Part shown: one piece after another, positions 61,333-64,000 of the stretch | How the letters are laid out: every line of letters begins with the position of its first letter | Numbering within the stretch: the first letter of the stretch is position 1 | Made by a program: the position numbers and the translations under genes | Assembly (NCBI RefSeq): GCF_021545335.1 | Contig: NZ_CP089312.1 | Location: 7,750,001 to 7,814,000, forward strand | Length of the DNA stretch: 64,000 nt | DNA from: Streptomyces sp. GQFP | Lineage (GTDB): Bacteria; Actinomycetota; Actinomycetes; Streptomycetales; Streptomycetaceae | Direction: 5' to 3' | Notes under the pieces: model-generated | Told to the model about the DNA's origin: nothing | Seen by the model: only the letters and a program-made list of their open reading frames with translations | Database searches by the model: none

Positions 61333-62721
61333 ATGAACACCCGAAGCACCCAGCACAAGGTCCTGCTGCCCGCGACCGCCGTCACCGCCGCCGTCCTGCT
61401 GGCCGGCGCGTGTGGAGGGACGGCAACCGGGTCGGGCGCCCGGACGGCGCAGTCGCAGCCCTGCGTCCACGTCGTCGACGAGGACACCGGCCGCCCCGGC
61501 CCCGACTGCCTCCTGCTCGCACCCGCCGGCGACCGCGTCGACCTCACCGAGCCCCGCTTCACCCACCCCACCCCCGTCACCAACCCGCTGCACCCCACCA
61601 GCGAGGTCGACCAGACGATCTACGGCGGCCAGGTCGACGGCAAGCCCTTCCGCACCGAGGTCAGCACACTGCCCGGCACGAAGAAGATCACCCTGGACGA
61701 CGGCACGTCCGTACAGGCCCTGATCCAGCAGTACGCCGCCTACTCCGACGGCCGTGTCCAGGAGGTCGCCCTCGACTGGTTCGCCCAGGCCGACGACGGC
61801 TCCGTCTGGTATCTCGGCGAGGACGTCTTCAACTACGAGGACGGAGTCGTCGCCGACACCGACGGCACCTGGATGGCCGGCCGCGACGGCGCTCCCGCCG
61901 CGATGATCATGCCGGCGCGGCCGGAGAAGGGGGACGTGTACCGGCCCGAGAACCTGCCCGAGGTCGTCTTCGAGGAGGTCACCGTCCGGGCCGTGGACCA
62001 GACCGTCGACGGGCCGTACGGGAAGGTCGAGGGCGCGATGACCGTGCGCGAGCTGCACATGGACGGCTCGACGGAGGACAAGGTCTTCGCGCCGGGGTAC
62101 GGGGAGTTCTCCACCGGCGGCACAGCCACCGAGGAGGGCGACCTGGAGGCGGTCTCCCTGGCTGTGCCGACCGACGCGAAGTCCGGCCCGGTCCCGGCCG
62201 GGCTCACCGCCCTGGAGCGCGCGGTGCGTGCCGCCCACACCGACCCGGGCGCCGGTACGGCCCGTGCGGCCCGCGCCGCGTGGACGGCGTACCGCGCCTC
62301 GGACGACGTACCCGCCCTGCTGGAGCGGCAGATGAACCGCGACCTCGACACGCTGGCCAAGGCCCCGGAGAACCGCTCGGCCGCACTGCGGGTCGCCCAG
62401 AACACGACCGACCTGCGGCTGCGCTACGAGTCGGTGCGCACCGTCGACGCGGACCGGTTCGCTTTGTGGGCACGGCAGTTGGGGATCGACGCCGCGGCCG
62501 GGGACGCGGGCGCGGTCGCCGGGGACGTCACCGCCCTCGAACTCGCCTGGGAGCGGCTGCGGGAGGGGACGCCGGCAGCGGCGGCGAACACGCTGACGAC
62601 CGACCTGGCGGCGGCGCGGGACGCGGCGGACCGCGAGGACGTCACGAAGGCGGGCCAACTGGTCCCCCGGCTGCTGGCGGACATCGGGAGGATCGGAGAC
62701 GGAGAGCGCGTGGCCCAGTGA
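61333..62721 (+). CDS. Putative lipoprotein, probable output gene of the adjacent two-component system
   Basis: A 462-residue protein with a lipoprotein signal (LLPATAVTAAVLLAGAC, Cys near residue 27). The first ~240 mature residues are beta-rich (TIYGGQVDGKPFRTEV, then DGSVWYLGEDVFNYEDG). The last ~200 are helical and Ala-rich (LTALERAVRAAHTDPGAG onwards). No catalytic motif is seen. GAGGAGG precedes ATG 61333. The GTTCAG cluster lies 49 bp upstream, so expression is probably controlled by the preceding regulator/kinase pair. It may be the surface sensor or effector of that system. Confidence 0.78.
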   Translation: MNTRSTQHKVLLPATAVTAAVLLAGACGGTATGSGARTAQSQPCVHVVDEDTGRPGPDCLLLAPAGDRVDLTEPRFTHPTPVTNPLHPTSEVDQTIYGGQVDGKPFRTEVSTLPGTKKITLDDGTSVQALIQQYAAYSDGRVQEVALDWFAQADDGSVWYLGEDVFNYEDGVVADTDGTWMAGRDGAPAAMIMPARPEKGDVYRPENLPEVVFEEVTVRAVDQTVDGPYGKVEGAMTVRELHMDGSTEDKVFAPGYGEFSTGGTATEEGDLEAVSLAVPTDAKSGPVPAGLTALERAVRAAHTDPGAGTARAARAAWTAYRASDDVPALLERQMNRDLDTLAKAPENRSAALRVAQNTTDLRLRYESVRTVDADRFALWARQLGIDAAAGDAGAVAGDVTALELAWERLREGTPAAAANTLTTDLAAARDAADREDVTKAGQLVPRLLADIGRIGDGERVAQ

Positions 62722-62865
62722 GTCCTGAGGCGGGAGTCCTGAGGTGGGACATGAGGTGATGTACCGTCAAGTACATTGTTCTGCACGGTACTTGACCATT
62801 CCGCTCGTTTCGCCCTCTGGGCATCCGGGCAGGGATCGGGCAGCGTGCGGGAGGGGGACTCGGCG

Positions 62866-63744
62866 GTGGTGTCTGACCATGTGCGGACCGCGGACGGGCG
62901 GCGCTTACGGATCGAGGTCTCGGGGGATCCACGGGGCCACCCCGTGTTCCTTCTGCACGGCATGCCCGGCAGCCGCGTCGGCCCCAGGCCCCGCTCGATG
63001 TTCCTCTACCAGCGCGGCGCCCGCCTGATCAGCTACGACCGCCCCGGATACGGCGGCTCCGACCGCCGCCCCGGCCGCCGCGTCGCGGACGTCGTGAGCG
63101 ACGTACGCGATGTCGCCGACGCCCTCGGCCTGGACCGCTTCGCCGTGGCCGGCCGTTCCGGCGGCGCCCCGCACGCCCTCGCCTGCGCCGCGCTGCTGCC
63201 GGACCGGGTCACCCGCGCCGCCGCGCTGGTCGGGCTCGCGCCGAGGGACGCGGAGGGGCTCGACTGGTTCGCGGGCATGGCCCCCTCCAACGTCAAGGAG
63301 TTCCGGACCGCCTCCACCGACCCGGAACGGTTCGCGGCCCGGCTGATCCCACGCTCGGCGGCCATCCGCAGCGACCCGGCGAAGCTCCTCGAAGAACTCC
63401 GCAGCGATCTGACCGACGACGACCGCTCGATCGTCTCGGACACCGCGATGCGCTCGATGATGCTGCGCAACTTCCGCGAGGCGGTGCGCACTTCACCGTA
63501 CGGCTGGATCGACGACGGCCTCGCCCTGACCGGCCCCTGGGGGTTCGACCCGGCGGACATCCGCGTGCCCGTCCTGCTCTGGCACGGCGGGCAGGACGTC
63601 TTCTCGCCGCCCGCCCACGCCTCCTGGCTCGCCGCCCGCATCCCCCGGGCCAGGGCGGTCGTCGAGCCGACGGCGGCCCACTTCGCGGCGGTGCGCGCAC
63701 TGCCCCGGGTGATCGGCTGGCTGCTCGGGGACAGGCTCGGCTGA
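62866..63744 (+). CDS. Alpha/beta hydrolase
   Basis: A 292-residue cytoplasmic hydrolase. The oxyanion motif is FLLHGMPGSR. The nucleophile elbow is VAGRSGGAPHA (G-x-S-x-G with Ser). The catalytic Asp is in LWHGGQDVFSPP and the catalytic His in PTAAHFAAV. Substrate is unknown; small esters, lactones or haloalkanes are all possible for the fold. GTG 62866 is preceded by GGGAGGGGGA at about 8-9 nt; the frame is open upstream to 62776 without homology. No partner gene is adjacent. Confidence 0.87.
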   Translation: MVSDHVRTADGRRLRIEVSGDPRGHPVFLLHGMPGSRVGPRPRSMFLYQRGARLISYDRPGYGGSDRRPGRRVADVVSDVRDVADALGLDRFAVAGRSGGAPHALACAALLPDRVTRAAALVGLAPRDAEGLDWFAGMAPSNVKEFRTASTDPERFAARLIPRSAAIRSDPAKLLEELRSDLTDDDRSIVSDTAMRSMMLRNFREAVRTSPYGWIDDGLALTGPWGFDPADIRVPVLLWHGGQDVFSPPAHASWLAARIPRARAVVEPTAAHFAAVRALPRVIGWLLGDRLG

Positions 63745-63767
63745 CGGCCGTCACACGTCCCAGGACG

Positions 63768-64000
63768 TCACACCGACAGTGGCTCCAGGTCCCGGTATAT
63801 GCGCTTCTTCTCCGTCGCCAGTCGTGTCATGCCGTTCTCCTCGCCCAGCTGCAGCCGCAGTTCCTTCAGGGCCTCGTCGCGCAGTCGGCCCGCCTCCTCC
63901 TCGCGGCCCAGTTCCGTGAGCGTCAGGGAGAGGTTGGTGACGATGCCCAGGGTCTCCGGATGGTGCTGGCCGAGGACCGTGCGCAGGACGGTGACCGCCT
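63768..64000 (-). CDS. Tetratricopeptide repeat protein, C-terminal part
   Basis: The last 76 codons of a minus-strand gene that continues beyond the window. The visible part includes a Kinesin-light-chain-type TPR (TVLRTVLGQHHPETLGIVTN, then LSLTLTELGREEEAGRL), followed by a charged tail ending DLEPLSV and TGA. Such repeats are common in large Streptomyces NB-ARC/TPR or SARP-type proteins. The N-terminal domains are outside the window, so its class is unknown. Confidence 0.8.
   Translation of the reverse strand, partial: AVTVLRTVLGQHHPETLGIVTNLSLTLTELGREEEAGRLRDEALKELRLQLGEENGMTRLATEKKRIYRDLEPLSV

Overview
The window is high-GC actinobacterial DNA, almost certainly from a Streptomyces chromosome. 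The evidence is strong third-position GC bias, GTG and TTG starts, a Tat-exported amidase, an HrdA-type sigma factor near dnaG, FxsB/FxsT-type genes and typical Streptomyces intergenic repeats. No IS element, CRISPR array, replication origin or prophage structural gene was seen.

Region 1 (1-15.8 kb) looks like conserved core. It holds the 3' part of a dGTPase gene (dgt), a secreted M28 aminopeptidase, a ferredoxin-reductase-like flavoprotein, DNA primase (dnaG), a translationally coupled pair containing an AbiEii-like nucleotidyltransferase, a principal-type sigma factor (hrdA), a heterodimeric ABC exporter with one degenerate ATP site, an FGGY sugar kinase, a small YtxH-like membrane protein, and three tRNA genes (Asn, Asn, and one CAU tRNA that is probably Ile2).

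Region 2 (15.8-23 kb) mixes decayed regulators with secreted proteins. Pseudogenes of an XRE/DUF5919-like, an AraC and a LuxR/LAL regulator lie between a double-psi-beta-barrel protein, a Tat-exported peptidoglycan amidase, a lipoprotein and a secreted protein.

Region 3 (23-53 kb) is an accessory block rich in conflict-type and peptide-modifying genes. It begins with a 2,323-residue polymorphic-toxin-like protein that has annexin-like repeats and a C-terminal PD-(D/E)XK motif. An Imm49-like immunity gene overlaps its 3' end. Next come a WD40 double-propeller protein and two convergent protease modules: a V8-like protease coupled to a small transthyretin-like protein, and a subtilase coupled to a stand-alone I9-type inhibitor. 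These two share a 26-bp perfect hairpin. An expansin-like protein follows. Then comes a ribosomally made peptide (RiPP) locus of the FxsA/FxsB/FxsT type: a 74-residue precursor with an atypical core, a radical SAM/SPASM maturase, a coupled HExxH protein and a ParA/TIR/NB-ARC/TPR protein. The block ends with an operon-like set of a two-helix membrane protein and two P-loop ATPases.

Region 4 (53-64 kb) returns to ordinary chromosomal genes: a cation/proton antiporter, a LacI regulator with a probably leaderless mRNA, an NLP (NPP1) family secreted protein, two small lipoproteins, CorA, a large inverted-repeat element, a response regulator/histidine kinase pair followed by a lipoprotein with GTTCAG direct repeats in its promoter region, an alpha/beta hydrolase, and the C-terminus of a TPR protein running off the end.

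Functions were assigned by reading motifs without database searches, so family names for the accessory genes are motif-based and biological roles are inferences.
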